64,000 nt of DNA from Bacillota bacterium. Lineage in GTDB: Bacteria > Bacillota > Clostridia > Acetivibrionales > DSM-1351. The stretch's first letter is position 1, and each line of letters opens with the position of its first letter. Below are positions 27,607 through 36,843 of the stretch, one piece after another. Where the stretch lies: positions 1-64,000 of the forward strand of contig JAEWCZ010000010.1 in the NCBI GenBank assembly GCA_023390335.1, read 5' to 3'. A program made the translations under genes and the position numbers. The notes below the pieces were generated by a model. That model was given only the letters and a program-made list of their open reading frames with translations, ran no database searches and was not told the DNA's origin.

Positions 27607-27629
27607 CCTATTGCAAGAGGCTTTTTTTA
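27605..27629 (+). terminator. intrinsic terminator of the small ORF
   Basis: AGCCT/AGGCT hairpin with an eight-base loop, then seven T. It overlaps the TAG stop. Confidence 0.65.
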
Positions 27630-27638
27630 TTGCTAATA

Positions 27639-27688
27639 ATAAAAATGAGCTGTGCACTAGTGAATAATTCTAACTAATGCGACAGCCC
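27639..27688 (-). terminator. intrinsic terminator of the DEAD-box helicase gene
   Basis: On the minus strand GGGCTGTCGCATTAGT pairs imperfectly with ACTAGTGCACAGCTC, followed by ATTTTTATT. Confidence 0.65.
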
Positions 27689-27705
27689 GGTTTTGTTATT
27701 TTGTT

Positions 27706-29400
27706 TTATTTAGATTTTTTAGGACTACGTCTGTTAGGCGGTGTCGAACGGTTAAATGATGATCCGCGTCCGCTTTTCTTTCTGGCATTTGATTTTTCTA
27801 TATTTATACGTTTGCCCTTTATAGTATAGTTCTTCATTGATTTCAGCACTTCAGGAGCAAAATCCTTTGGAACCTCTACAAACGAATACCTGTCAAAAAT
27901 GTCTATTGCACCTACAAGTTTACCTGGAAGCCCGGTTGATGCCACAAGACTTTCAATAATATGCTTGGGTTGTATTTTGCTCTCACTGCCTATATTAATG
28001 AATAATCTTACCATATCCTTGTTGCTGCCAGGTTCTACAGCATTGTCAATTTCATTAACTTCACTCGGCAGATTGCCACTTTGTTCACCATACATTTTCA
28101 ATAATGCAGCTGCAATATCTAGAGAGGTTACAAAGTTTTCTCCTTGTTCTTCCGATTCGTTATTGATTGTGTCGGTGAATCGTTCAATGTGGCTGGTGAA
28201 TTTAGAAATGCTTTTATCCTTAAGGTTTTCTTTTAAGGTTTTAAGGATGTTCAACATTTTCTTTTCTTCAACTTCATTGAGACTCGGTGGCTTCATGGGC
28301 ATAATGGTCGATTTCGTATAACGTTGTATATCCCTGAGCTTGTACATTTCTCGTCCTGAAATAAATGTAAAGGATTTTCCTGTTCTTCCGGCTCTACCTG
28401 TTCGACCTATCCTGTGTACATAATATTCTTCATCATTAGGAAGGTCATAATTAAATACAGCTTCAACATCATCTACGTCAATACCTCTTGCCGCTACATC
28501 AGTTGCAATGAGAATGTCAAAGTTACCTTTTCTGAAAAGAGACATAACCTTGTCCCGGTGTTCCTGACGCATGTCCCCATGAAGGGCTTCTGCTGAAAAA
28601 CCTCTGGACTGTAGACTGGCTGTCAGTTCATCAACTCTTTTCTTTGTATTACAAAATACAAGAGACAGTTTGATATCGTTGGTATCTATCAATCTTGACA
28701 AAACTTCAAGTTTTGCGGACTCTTTTACTTCAAGGTAGTACTGTTCGATACTTGGAACGGTAAGTTCCTTGTGAGCTATCTTTATATGAACCGGGTCTTT
28801 CTGATATTTTTTAGTCAATTCAAGAATCTCTTTTGGCATTGTAGCAGAGAACAATATAGTCTGTCTGTTCTCAGGCACTTTTTCCAAAATAGTATCTATA
28901 TCTTCTCTGAAACCCATGTTTAGCATTTCATCGGCTTCATCAAGAACAATCATTTTAAGGGCTTCCAGCTTAAGAGTTCTACGTCTCATATGGTCCATAA
29001 CACGTCCCGGGGTACCTATGATTATTTGTGGACGTTTCTTTAAAGCCATAATCTGTCTGTCGATTGGCTGTCCGCCATACACGGGAAGAATCCTTATCCC
29101 GTCCTTATATTTCAATACATTTCGCAATTCTTCACAGGACTGTATAGCAAGCTCTCTGGTTGGACAAAGGACCAAAACCTGAATTGAATCAATCTGTGGT
29201 TCTATTTTTTCCACTGCCGGTATTCCGAATGCACAGGTTTTTCCTGTTCCGGTCTGAGCTTGACCAATCAGATCATTGCCTTCCAAAATATATGGGATTG
29301 ACTGGGATTGAATAGGGGTTGCCTCTTCAAAGCCCATATCCGCAATTGCATGTTGTACCTCTTCCGAGAGAGTTAAATCTTTAAAACTTAAATTTTCCAT
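27706..29400 (-). CDS. DEAD-box RNA helicase with DbpA-type RNA-binding domain
   Basis: 564 residues. In order: Q motif region (SFKDLTLSEEVQHAIADMGF, TPIQ), Walker A AQTGTGKT at about 45, TPGRV, VLDEADEML, SAT, LIATDVAARGIDV and HRIGRTGRAGRTG. A C-terminal DbpA-like RNA-recognition domain (about 455-545, VRLFINIGSESKIQPKHI) and a basic tail (RKKSGRGSSFNRS, RRSPKKSK) follow. It unwinds RNA in an ATP-dependent way. The architecture matches CshA/DeaD-type helicases used in ribosome assembly, mRNA turnover and cold adaptation. Monocistronic, terminator at its 3' end. Confidence 0.93.
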   Translation of the reverse strand: MENLSFKDLTLSEEVQHAIADMGFEEATPIQSQSIPYILEGNDLIGQAQTGTGKTCAFGIPAVEKIEPQIDSIQVLVLCPTRELAIQSCEELRNVLKYKDGIRILPVYGGQPIDRQIMALKKRPQIIIGTPGRVMDHMRRRTLKLEALKMIVLDEADEMLNMGFREDIDTILEKVPENRQTILFSATMPKEILELTKKYQKDPVHIKIAHKELTVPSIEQYYLEVKESAKLEVLSRLIDTNDIKLSLVFCNTKKRVDELTASLQSRGFSAEALHGDMRQEHRDKVMSLFRKGNFDILIATDVAARGIDVDDVEAVFNYDLPNDEEYYVHRIGRTGRAGRTGKSFTFISGREMYKLRDIQRYTKSTIMPMKPPSLNEVEEKKMLNILKTLKENLKDKSISKFTSHIERFTDTINNESEEQGENFVTSLDIAAALLKMYGEQSGNLPSEVNEIDNAVEPGSNKDMVRLFINIGSESKIQPKHIIESLVASTGLPGKLVGAIDIFDRYSFVEVPKDFAPEVLKSMKNYTIKGKRINIEKSNARKKSGRGSSFNRSTPPNRRSPKKSK

Positions 29401-29593
29401 TTTTATTCCTTTACCTTAATAAATTTATATACTATTCAATAATAATTACTATTGCCAAGTTTTGCAATGATTATTTATCAATAAAAAGTAAAACTAAAAT
29501 TATATTATAATAACGTTTGAAAAAATTATGTTATTATATGTAAGAAAACATACAGTTAATTAATGGCATGCTAATGCCGGAACGGAGCAATAT

Positions 29594-30259
29594 ATGATGA
29601 AAAAATTCGCATTTGTTTCTGATTTTGACGGAACACTGACTGACAGAGATTTTTACCATATTGTCATGGATAAATACTTAAAGGATTGGGCATGGGATTA
29701 TTACGAAGAATGGAAGAAAACCAAAAAGATAAATGTTGATTTCCTTAATAAAATGTTCGGTTCGATGGACAGAAGTGAAGAGGAAATATTACAGGATATT
29801 CTGGAACTTCCACTTGATCCGTATGCTGTTAAATTTATTGAGATGGTGGAAAACAACGGAGGAGATTTTTTCATACTAAGTGCGGGAACTTCATATTATA
29901 TAAATAAACTTTTGGAGTATTTTAATATAAAGAATGTTACTGTTATTTCAATGGAAGGAAGATATAACAACAGGGGAATTGAGATTATGCCCGATCCTAA
30001 TAGTGAGTTTTACTCAAAAATGTGGGGAGTAGATAAGCAAAAAGTAATCCTAACATTAAAAGAAAAATATGAAAAAGTGTATTTTGCGGGGGACAGCGAA
30101 CCTGATATTGGGGCAGCAAAGCAAGCAGACTGTGCATTCGCAAAAAGTTCCCTTAAAGATTGGCTAAAGCAGGACAAGGTTCCTTATATAGCCTTTGAGC
30201 ATTTTGACGAAATTGCAAAATATCTGGTAAGGGAAAAAATACTTACGAATTTTGAGTAA
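29594..30259 (+). CDS. HAD-superfamily phosphatase, MtnX/PSP-like
   Basis: 221 residues. Motif I VSDFDGTLTD (nucleophile Asp and acid Asp), motif II FILSAGTSYY, a lysine near SKMWGVDKQKV, and motif IV YFAGDSEPDIGAAKQAD. The order and the cap insertion (DFYHIVMDKYLKDWAWDYYE) resemble the phosphoserine phosphatase/MtnX branch. It may dephosphorylate a methionine-salvage intermediate, but no other salvage gene is adjacent, so the substrate is open. RBS CGGAGCAATAT. Confidence 0.8.
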   Translation: MMKKFAFVSDFDGTLTDRDFYHIVMDKYLKDWAWDYYEEWKKTKKINVDFLNKMFGSMDRSEEEILQDILELPLDPYAVKFIEMVENNGGDFFILSAGTSYYINKLLEYFNIKNVTVISMEGRYNNRGIEIMPDPNSEFYSKMWGVDKQKVILTLKEKYEKVYFAGDSEPDIGAAKQADCAFAKSSLKDWLKQDKVPYIAFEHFDEIAKYLVREKILTNFE

Positions 30260-30272
30260 ATAAATGAACTTT

Positions 30273-30306
30273 TTCGGATGCCTGCCTCACCGGCATCGCA
30301 TCCGAA
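30273..30306. other. convergent intergenic hairpin
   Basis: TTCGGATGC and GCATCCGAA arms with an inner GCC/GGC pair. It sits between the convergent phosphatase and ldh genes. No clear T run on either strand, so termination is only likely. Confidence 0.5.
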
Positions 30307-30317
30307 TTAGAGAACAT

Positions 30318-31268
30318 TTATATATTAAGACCGCTTATAACCTGTTTTAAGGTTTGGGCGGATTTATTAAGTAAACCTGCTTCCTCACTGCTCAGAGGAA
30401 CATTTAGAATCCTTGAAACACCCTCTGAATTTACCTGACTGGGGATACTTAGACATATGTCGTTGAGACCGTATTCACCTTCAAATAGGCTTGATACCGT
30501 TAGTATGGAATTTTCATTACGGACAATAGCCTCTACAATTCTTCTTACCGCAAGAGCAACAGCATAGTAGGTAGCATTTTTTCTGTCTATAATCTCATAA
30601 GCTGCATTTTTTACCTTTTCAAAGGTATCACGCTTGAAGCTTTCATCGTCACAAGACTTGCATTCTTTGCAATATGAATCCATGGGTATTCCGGCTATGG
30701 ATGCAAGACTCCAAGTTGGCACTTCAGTATCACCGTGTTCACCGATTATATATGCGTGTACGTTTCTGGGGTCAACTCCCATATGTTCCCCAAGCATGTA
30801 TTTGAAACGTGCAGTATCCAGAACTGTCCCGGAGCCTATAACTCTGTTCTTAGGGAAGCCGGACAACTTATAAGTTACGTAGGTTAGAATATCCACAGGG
30901 TTTGTAACAACAAGAAGAATACAATCTGTATTATGTTTTACGATATTTCCAACAATATCTTTAAAGATTTCGGTGTTTTTATTAACAAGATCAATTCTTG
31001 TCTCACCCGGTCTCTGGTTTGCTCCTCCGGTTATTACAACGATATCTGCACCTTTGCAGTCTTCATAATCCCCATTGTAAATTCTGACAGGCCTTACAAA
31101 TGGCATACCGTGATTCATATCCATTGCTTCGCCTTCAGCTTTTTTAATGTTTTGGTCTATAAGTACAATTTCCGAAACCAGACCACTTACCATTAATGTA
31201 TAGGCAGTGGTAGAACCAACAAAGCCCGTACCTACAATTACTATCTTATTTATAGATTTATTTTTCAT
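30318..31268 (-). CDS. ldh: L-lactate dehydrogenase
   Basis: 316 residues. NAD-binding GTGFVGSTTAY at about 12-22, the acidic LIDQN, the substrate loop GGANQRPGETR whose Gln marks lactate rather than malate dehydrogenase, TNPVD, and the catalytic IGEHGDTEVP (His178). It reduces pyruvate to L-lactate with NADH and closes fermentative redox balance in the cytoplasm. Allosteric activation by fructose-1,6-bisphosphate is common in the family but cannot be read here. RBS AGAGAGGGATGGAAAT. Confidence 0.93.
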   Translation of the reverse strand: MKNKSINKIVIVGTGFVGSTTAYTLMVSGLVSEIVLIDQNIKKAEGEAMDMNHGMPFVRPVRIYNGDYEDCKGADIVVITGGANQRPGETRIDLVNKNTEIFKDIVGNIVKHNTDCILLVVTNPVDILTYVTYKLSGFPKNRVIGSGTVLDTARFKYMLGEHMGVDPRNVHAYIIGEHGDTEVPTWSLASIAGIPMDSYCKECKSCDDESFKRDTFEKVKNAAYEIIDRKNATYYAVALAVRRIVEAIVRNENSILTVSSLFEGEYGLNDICLSIPSQVNSEGVSRILNVPLSSEEAGLLNKSAQTLKQVISGLNI

Positions 31269-31446
31269 ATTTCCATCCCTCTCTTAAGTATTTGCTTAGT
31301 ATAAAATATACCCTTAATTTGAAAATCATAACAAAACATTTTATATGTAAAAATATCTACTATTTTGTTGTAAAATTATAAATAATAATGTAAAATATTA
31401 ATATAAAATAACAAAAAGTGGAATATAGATAAAGGAGATAAAGCTT

Positions 31447-32577
31447 ATGCAAATATTAATTAATCACCAATTAACAATTATCTCTTTTGTAATCTTGTTG
31501 CTTTTCATCATTTATGCTAATTGTGTTCTGGAAAAGAAATCTATAATTAGAAGGTTGTATCTTTCAGCAGCTATATTGAATTTATTTCTTACAGTATCGA
31601 ATTTATTATTCAATATATTATCAGAATACAAAAATATTCCTTTGATACTGCTAAAAATAACACAGGGTTTCAACTTTATAGTGTCGCCTTTACTGGCTTA
31701 CACATTTTTACTGTTTGTATGTAATTATTTTTCAAATCCATTTAGGATTAAGAAACAAGTTGGCACGGTTTTTAATTTAATGTTTTTCGCGAATACTTTT
31801 ACTGCAATTATTCTTTTCAAAACAGATAAGTTTTCCACTGTTTATTTCCTACCATTTTCAATAAGCTTGATTTTGATATCCTACAGTATTTATATAATAT
31901 TTAAAAGACGGAAGCTGCTCTTAAAAGTTGAATATATTTATATTATGGCGGTAAGCATAATGACAGTTGCAGTAACAGCTTTGCAGCCTATTTCAAATAG
32001 AACAGGCTTTATATGGTGCTTCAATTCACTAGTTTTAATATTAATGTTTGTTATTATTCAGCAGGGGGAATTGTACAAGGATTCCCTTACGGGGGCCAGA
32101 AACAGACAGGCTTTGAAAAAATGTCTGGATTGTTATGAAAAACGTAATTTAAGCCATTTATCGGCGGTAATTATAGACCTTGACTATTTCAAAAGTATCA
32201 ACGACCTTTATGGTCATTCCGAGGGAGATTTTGCACTAAAGTCATTCGTAAAAATGTTGCAGAGAGTATACCTTAATACTGGAATTGTCTTCCGTACAGG
32301 CGGCGATGAATTCATTGTTCTTATGAATAATCGCTCAGAACCTCAGATTCACGACCTGATGAAGAAGGTTTCAGGGGCAGTAGAGAAATTTAATACTGTG
32401 TACAATAAGCCATATAGTATAAAGTACAGTTATGCTTTTGGGATATATAAGAGGACAGACAAAGGTGTAAAGCAGTTTTTACATGAAATTGACCTTCAGA
32501 TGTACAATAATAAAAAATGTAAAAAAAGAGCTTTCGGTGAAGGCCTTCAACCCGGCATTTATGCAGGTATTCTTTAA
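31447..32577 (+). CDS. membrane-bound diguanylate cyclase (GGDEF)
   Basis: 376 residues. The N-terminal 210 residues contain about seven hydrophobic helices with no obvious sensory motif. The C-terminal GGDEF domain has DSLTGARNRQAL, IDLDYFKSINDLYGHSEGD and the intact active-site RTGGDEFIVL at about residue 285. No RxxD inhibitory site is visible at the usual place before GGDEF. It makes cyclic di-GMP from GTP, presumably in response to a signal perceived by the membrane part. RBS AAAGGAGATAAAGCTT. Confidence 0.88.
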   Translation: MQILINHQLTIISFVILLLFIIYANCVLEKKSIIRRLYLSAAILNLFLTVSNLLFNILSEYKNIPLILLKITQGFNFIVSPLLAYTFLLFVCNYFSNPFRIKKQVGTVFNLMFFANTFTAIILFKTDKFSTVYFLPFSISLILISYSIYIIFKRRKLLLKVEYIYIMAVSIMTVAVTALQPISNRTGFIWCFNSLVLILMFVIIQQGELYKDSLTGARNRQALKKCLDCYEKRNLSHLSAVIIDLDYFKSINDLYGHSEGDFALKSFVKMLQRVYLNTGIVFRTGGDEFIVLMNNRSEPQIHDLMKKVSGAVEKFNTVYNKPYSIKYSYAFGIYKRTDKGVKQFLHEIDLQMYNNKKCKKRAFGEGLQPGIYAGIL

Positions 32578-32668
32578 CAGTTCCAAGTTAAAATTCTTTC
32601 CTTTGTATTGTTTATATTTCGGGAAGTATGTATAATCTTGGTATACACTACATTTAAGGAGGGTCCAT

Positions 32669-33061
32669 ATGATAGAATGGAGGGACGAATTCATTCTTGG
32701 AATTGAGAAAATCGATGAACAGCATAAGAAGTTATTTCAGATTGCTTCAGAAATTTATGCTGCCATGAAAAACCAGCTTATTACAGACAAGTATGATGAA
32801 ATTGTACGTCTCATTACGGAACTAAAAGATTACACGGTCTTTCACTTTACTTATGAAGAAGAATACATGCATAGCATAGGATACCGCAAGCTGCTCTCCC
32901 ACAAAGTTGAACATCATGATTTTATTGAAAAAATCAATAATACTGATTATAGCAGGATAGATAAGGATCAAGACCAGTACTTAACGGAATTGCTTGATTT
33001 TACAGTTGAATGGATTGCAAACCATATCATGAAAACAGATAGAGCTTACATAATTAAATAA
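32669..33061 (+). CDS. bacteriohemerythrin
   Basis: 130 residues, full length for the family. Ligand pattern: EKIDEQHKKLFQIASEIY (His), YTVFHFTYEEEYMHSIGYRK (His, Glu), LSHKVEHHDFIEK (His), and VEWIANHIMKTDRAYIIK (His, Asp). It carries a non-heme di-iron centre that binds O2 reversibly in the cytoplasm. It follows the diguanylate cyclase gene by about 90 bases and has its own AAGGAGGGTCCAT RBS. Confidence 0.92.
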   Translation: MIEWRDEFILGIEKIDEQHKKLFQIASEIYAAMKNQLITDKYDEIVRLITELKDYTVFHFTYEEEYMHSIGYRKLLSHKVEHHDFIEKINNTDYSRIDKDQDQYLTELLDFTVEWIANHIMKTDRAYIIK

Positions 33062-33193
33062 ATTTCTTTAAGTACATTCTAAGATGGATGTACTTTTTTA
33101 TTTACCAAAAGAAATGGTATACCGATTCTGTTTATAAAATATATTAGGTGGTATATATTGGATATATTTACGTGCAAGCAGAGGAGGATGTAT

Positions 33194-34528
33194 ATGAAAA
33201 TCGTGGTTATAGGATGCACACATGCAGGGACAGCAGCAGTTAACAATATGGTGAAACTATATCCGGGTTCGGAAATAACGGTTTATGAAAAGAATGATAA
33301 TATATCGTTCCTTTCATGCGGTATAGCCCTGTATGTTGGTGGTGTTGTAAAGAATCCGGAAAGCTTGTTTTATTCATCGCCCGAGAAGTTAAAAGAGATG
33401 GGAATAACTACACGGATGCGCCATGAGGTTTTAGATATAGATATCGATAAGAAAACCTTGACTGTAAGGAATATGGAAACGGGAAGCAACTTTGAGGACA
33501 AATATGATAAACTGGTGATCTCTTCTGGTTCATGGCCCATTATACCGGATATTGAAGGTATTGAATTGGAAGGAATTCTTCCAGCAAAAAATTATAACCA
33601 TTCAAAAGAAATAGTCAGTAAGGAAAAATCCGCTCAGAACATTGTCGTGGTAGGCGCGGGATATATCGGTGTTGAACTGGCAGAGGCTTTTGCGGTCATA
33701 GGGAAGAAGGTAACTTTAATTGACACTGAAAACAGAATACTAAGCAAGTATTTTGACAAAGAGTTTACAGATATAGCAGAAGATAAGATGAAATCAAAAG
33801 GTATTACGCTTGCCATGGGTGAGACGGTAACAGAATTTATTGGAAACCAGAACAAAATAAAACGGGTTAAAACCGACAAAGCAGAGTATGATGCTGATTT
33901 GGTCGTTTTATGTATTGGCTTCAGACCAAGCACCGGTCTGTTTAAAGACAAGCTTGAAATGCTGCCAAATGGGGCGATTATTGTAGATGAGTACATGCAG
34001 ACTAGTTATAAAGATATATTTGCTGCGGGGGATTGCTGTGCGTCAATTTATAATCCAATAGGAACCCGTAAGTATATTCCGTTGGCAACCAATGCTGTCA
34101 GAATGGGCACACTTGCAGCATTAAACCTTGAAAGACCTACAGTAAAGTATTTGGGTACACAAGGAACATCTGCAATAAAAATTTATGACCTTAATTATGC
34201 TGCAACAGGCTTGACTCAAAGTGCGGCAGACTTTCATAATATTGATATAAAATCGGTCACAATCAGGGAGAACTACCGTCCCGAATTTATGCCGGATTAT
34301 GAAAAGGTATTATTGAAAGTAGTGTTTGATGCTAAAACAAGAGAGATTCTCGGAGCTCAGATTTTGTCAAAGGCAGATCTAACCCAATCTGCGAATACAT
34401 TGTCTTTAGCAATTCAAAAGAAATTGACTATTGATGAACTGGCATTTACAGACTTTTTCTTTCAGCCTCATTATAACAAACCATGGAATTTTCTTAATTC
34501 AGCAGGACTTAAAGCACAGGACATATAG
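33194..34528 (+). CDS. NADH oxidase / CoA-disulfide reductase-type flavoprotein
   Basis: The start at 33194 follows AGAGGAGGATGTAT; the frame extends 12 codons upstream without an RBS. 444 residues. FAD site VVIGCTHAGTAAVNN, active Cys in ISFLSCGIALYVGG at about 43, NAD site VVVGAGYIGVELAEAF, FAD site DIFAAGDCC, and a C-terminal dimerisation domain. The single redox Cys is that of water-forming NADH oxidases and related peroxidases or CoA-disulfide reductases. In a strict anaerobe it would remove oxygen. It lies near bacteriohemerythrin, in the same direction, suggesting an oxygen-defence cluster (inference). Confidence 0.88.
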   Translation: MKIVVIGCTHAGTAAVNNMVKLYPGSEITVYEKNDNISFLSCGIALYVGGVVKNPESLFYSSPEKLKEMGITTRMRHEVLDIDIDKKTLTVRNMETGSNFEDKYDKLVISSGSWPIIPDIEGIELEGILPAKNYNHSKEIVSKEKSAQNIVVVGAGYIGVELAEAFAVIGKKVTLIDTENRILSKYFDKEFTDIAEDKMKSKGITLAMGETVTEFIGNQNKIKRVKTDKAEYDADLVVLCIGFRPSTGLFKDKLEMLPNGAIIVDEYMQTSYKDIFAAGDCCASIYNPIGTRKYIPLATNAVRMGTLAALNLERPTVKYLGTQGTSAIKIYDLNYAATGLTQSAADFHNIDIKSVTIRENYRPEFMPDYEKVLLKVVFDAKTREILGAQILSKADLTQSANTLSLAIQKKLTIDELAFTDFFFQPHYNKPWNFLNSAGLKAQDI

Positions 34529-34561
34529 GCAGTGGTTTATAAATACTGTACTAAAGAGTAT

Positions 34562-34605
34562 AAATTGTATCAATGGAGGCTTGGAAGCGATCATTGATAC
34601 AATTT
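34562..34605. repeat. solo palindrome related to the 57061 element
   Basis: AAATTGTATCAATG (34562-34575) and CATTGATACAATTT (34592-34605) are perfect 14-bp inverted repeats with a 16-base loop. The same 14-bp arms border the interior of the long palindromic element at 57061-57338. It may also end the NADH oxidase transcript. Confidence 0.75.
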
Positions 34606-34701
34606 TTTACGCCTTTTTGACTTCGAATTAAAGTTGATATGACAATTTTTTTATGTTATTCTAAAATGAATTTATTTAATACTATTTAGATGGAGTTAAA
34701 A

Positions 34702-36153
34702 ATGGAAAACATAGAGAAACAATATAAAAACAAGGGGTTAATCCTTGTAAACATTGTATTATTAACTTTTATGGCATGTCTGGACAGCAGCATTGTAAAT
34801 GTTGCGTTGCCTGTAATGGCAGATAAATTTTCTGTCGGAATGGGTTCTATTTCAACAATCGTATCAACCTATTTGATTGGTATTTCTGCTACGGTGCTGA
34901 TTTTCGGAAGGCTAGGAGACATTAAAGGGAAAGTAAAAATCTTTAAACTGGGTATAGTTGTATTTACTCTAGGTTCGCTACTGTGTGCCATTTCACCCTC
35001 ACTAAATATACTTGTATTATCCAGAATTATTCAGGCCATCGGTGCTGCAGCGTTTATGGCAACAAACCAGGGAATAGTTACAAGGGCATTCCCGGCAAAT
35101 GAAAGAGGTAGAGCACTTGGGATTACAGGGTCCTTTGTGGCACTTGGTACCCTTGTTGGTCCTCCGCTGGGTGGCTTTATTGTTGACGTAGCAAGCTGGC
35201 AATATATATTCTTGATAAATATACCGATTGGTATTTTCGCATTCATTATGGCCGTTAAGGTGCTTCCAAAAGACGAGGAGAGCAGCGAATCAAAATTTGA
35301 CATAAAAGGTGCCATACTTTTTCTTATAAGTATAATATCACTCTTTGCTGCGTTACTGTCGGGTGAGCAAATCGGTTTCCTTAAACCTATTATTCTGGCA
35401 AGTTTTGCAGTAGCTGTCATATCGTTTGTATTATTTATTAAAATAGAAGCCAAAGTTGAAAGTCCTCTTCTCCAACTTAACATATTTAAAAACAAGCTAT
35501 TTTCAATGAGTATTTTATGCGGTTTTCTGCTTTTTGTATGCATGAGCTGTTCCAACATTATAATGCCCTTCTATTTTCAGGACATTGTAAAAATGTCACC
35601 TTGGTTAACGGGAATATATCTTATGTCATATCCGCTGATACTTCTGGTGGTATCTCCGGTAAGTGGATTTTTATCAGATAAAATTGGCTCAGAATTGCTT
35701 ACCTTTGTTGGATTGGCAATTTTCAGTGTAGGGTGTTTCTTAATGGCTACTATAAATCAGACCTTTAGCCCTGTAAGAATTATATTGTTTATTTCATTAA
35801 TGGCTGTAGGAAATGGTATGTTCCAGTCACCGAACAACTCGCTTATTATGTCATCCGTACCAAGAAGCCGTTTAGGCATCGCAGGTAGTGTCAATGCGCT
35901 TGTCAGAAATCTTGGTCTGGTAGTGGGGGTATCGGTTTCGACACTGGTACTTTACGGTGTGATGAGCTTTAAATTGGGATATAAGGTAACGGATTTTGTT
36001 CTTGGAAAGGAAGCAGAATTCATTTTTGGAATGAGTTCTGCATATATTTTCATTGGAGCAATTTCCTTGATTGCAGCAACTCTGACAGCAGTCAGACTCT
36101 ACAGAATCAAGAAAAATGCTGCGCCCAATGATAATTCTACGGATGTTCTCTAG
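34702..36153 (+). CDS. MFS drug efflux transporter, DHA2 (14-helix) family
   Basis: The start at 34702 is preferred: GGAG lies six bases upstream, while the ATG at 34690 has no RBS. 483 residues and about 14 helices. Signatures: LDSSIVNVALPVMADKF in helix 1, LIFGRLGDIKGKVK (motif A), ALGITGSFVALGTLVGPPLG (motif C, antiporter). It should export drugs or other hydrophobic compounds in exchange for protons across the cytoplasmic membrane. No regulator gene adjoins it, so the inducer and substrate are unknown. Confidence 0.9.
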   Translation: MENIEKQYKNKGLILVNIVLLTFMACLDSSIVNVALPVMADKFSVGMGSISTIVSTYLIGISATVLIFGRLGDIKGKVKIFKLGIVVFTLGSLLCAISPSLNILVLSRIIQAIGAAAFMATNQGIVTRAFPANERGRALGITGSFVALGTLVGPPLGGFIVDVASWQYIFLINIPIGIFAFIMAVKVLPKDEESSESKFDIKGAILFLISIISLFAALLSGEQIGFLKPIILASFAVAVISFVLFIKIEAKVESPLLQLNIFKNKLFSMSILCGFLLFVCMSCSNIIMPFYFQDIVKMSPWLTGIYLMSYPLILLVVSPVSGFLSDKIGSELLTFVGLAIFSVGCFLMATINQTFSPVRIILFISLMAVGNGMFQSPNNSLIMSSVPRSRLGIAGSVNALVRNLGLVVGVSVSTLVLYGVMSFKLGYKVTDFVLGKEAEFIFGMSSAYIFIGAISLIAATLTAVRLYRIKKNAAPNDNSTDVL

Positions 36154-36158
36154 ATAAT

Positions 36159-36782
36159 TTATGGCTTTAATATATCAAGCAAATCTGCAGGCTTTTTGAA
36201 AAAGAAGTCTGCATTTATATTTTCAGTATTATTTGATCCCCATACAGCCAACGCAAACTTTACTCCGGCATTTTTTGCACATTCTCTGTCAAATACCGTG
36301 TCACCAATATACAGAGTTTCGGAAGGAACAGCATTGAGCTTGTCCATGGCAAATAACAAAGGGGCCGGATTTGGTTTGTGCAGGGTAGTATCATCAGAGG
36401 TAACAATAGTTTTAAAATATTTAGTGAATTGCCGCAGACAGCTGTCAGCTTCGATTTCATACTGGCACCGTGAGGTTACAACACCCATCGGGATATTTAA
36501 CTCTTTAAGGTTTTCCATTATTTCAGGGATTCCCTCAAAGGCGTTACACTTTTTAAAGCCTTCAATCAAATAATTATAGTAATCTTTTAAAGCCGCATCA
36601 ATATCAGTAAAACCGTATCTTTGAAGAGAAACGGGAGTAGGAACACCATAGCCCTTTAAGAGTTCTTCGTTAGTAAAATATCTGCCGTGCTCTTTGAAAA
36701 TTATGCTCTGGTATGCGTGATATACTGCTTTTTCGGTATCAATCATTGTTCCGTCAATATCAAATACTATGTAGTTAAACAT
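36159..36782 (-). CDS. HAD-family phosphatase, phosphoglycolate phosphatase-like
   Basis: 207 residues. Motif I FDIDGTMIDTEKAVYHAYQS, a helical cap, motif II GVVTSR, motif III lysine in TTLHKPNPAPLLFAMD, motif IV YIGDTVFDRECAKNAG. These are the marks of the PGP/beta-phosphoglucomutase-like branch. Cytoplasmic; substrate undetermined. RBS GGAGGCAAAA. It converges tail to tail with the MFS gene, only five bases apart. Confidence 0.85.
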   Translation of the reverse strand: MFNYIVFDIDGTMIDTEKAVYHAYQSIIFKEHGRYFTNEELLKGYGVPTPVSLQRYGFTDIDAALKDYYNYLIEGFKKCNAFEGIPEIMENLKELNIPMGVVTSRCQYEIEADSCLRQFTKYFKTIVTSDDTTLHKPNPAPLLFAMDKLNAVPSETLYIGDTVFDRECAKNAGVKFALAVWGSNNTENINADFFFKKPADLLDILKP

Positions 36783-36843
36783 TTTTGCCTCCTGGTCATT
36801 TGCCTCGATTATACAAGGTATTATAACACCAAAGGAGATACTG

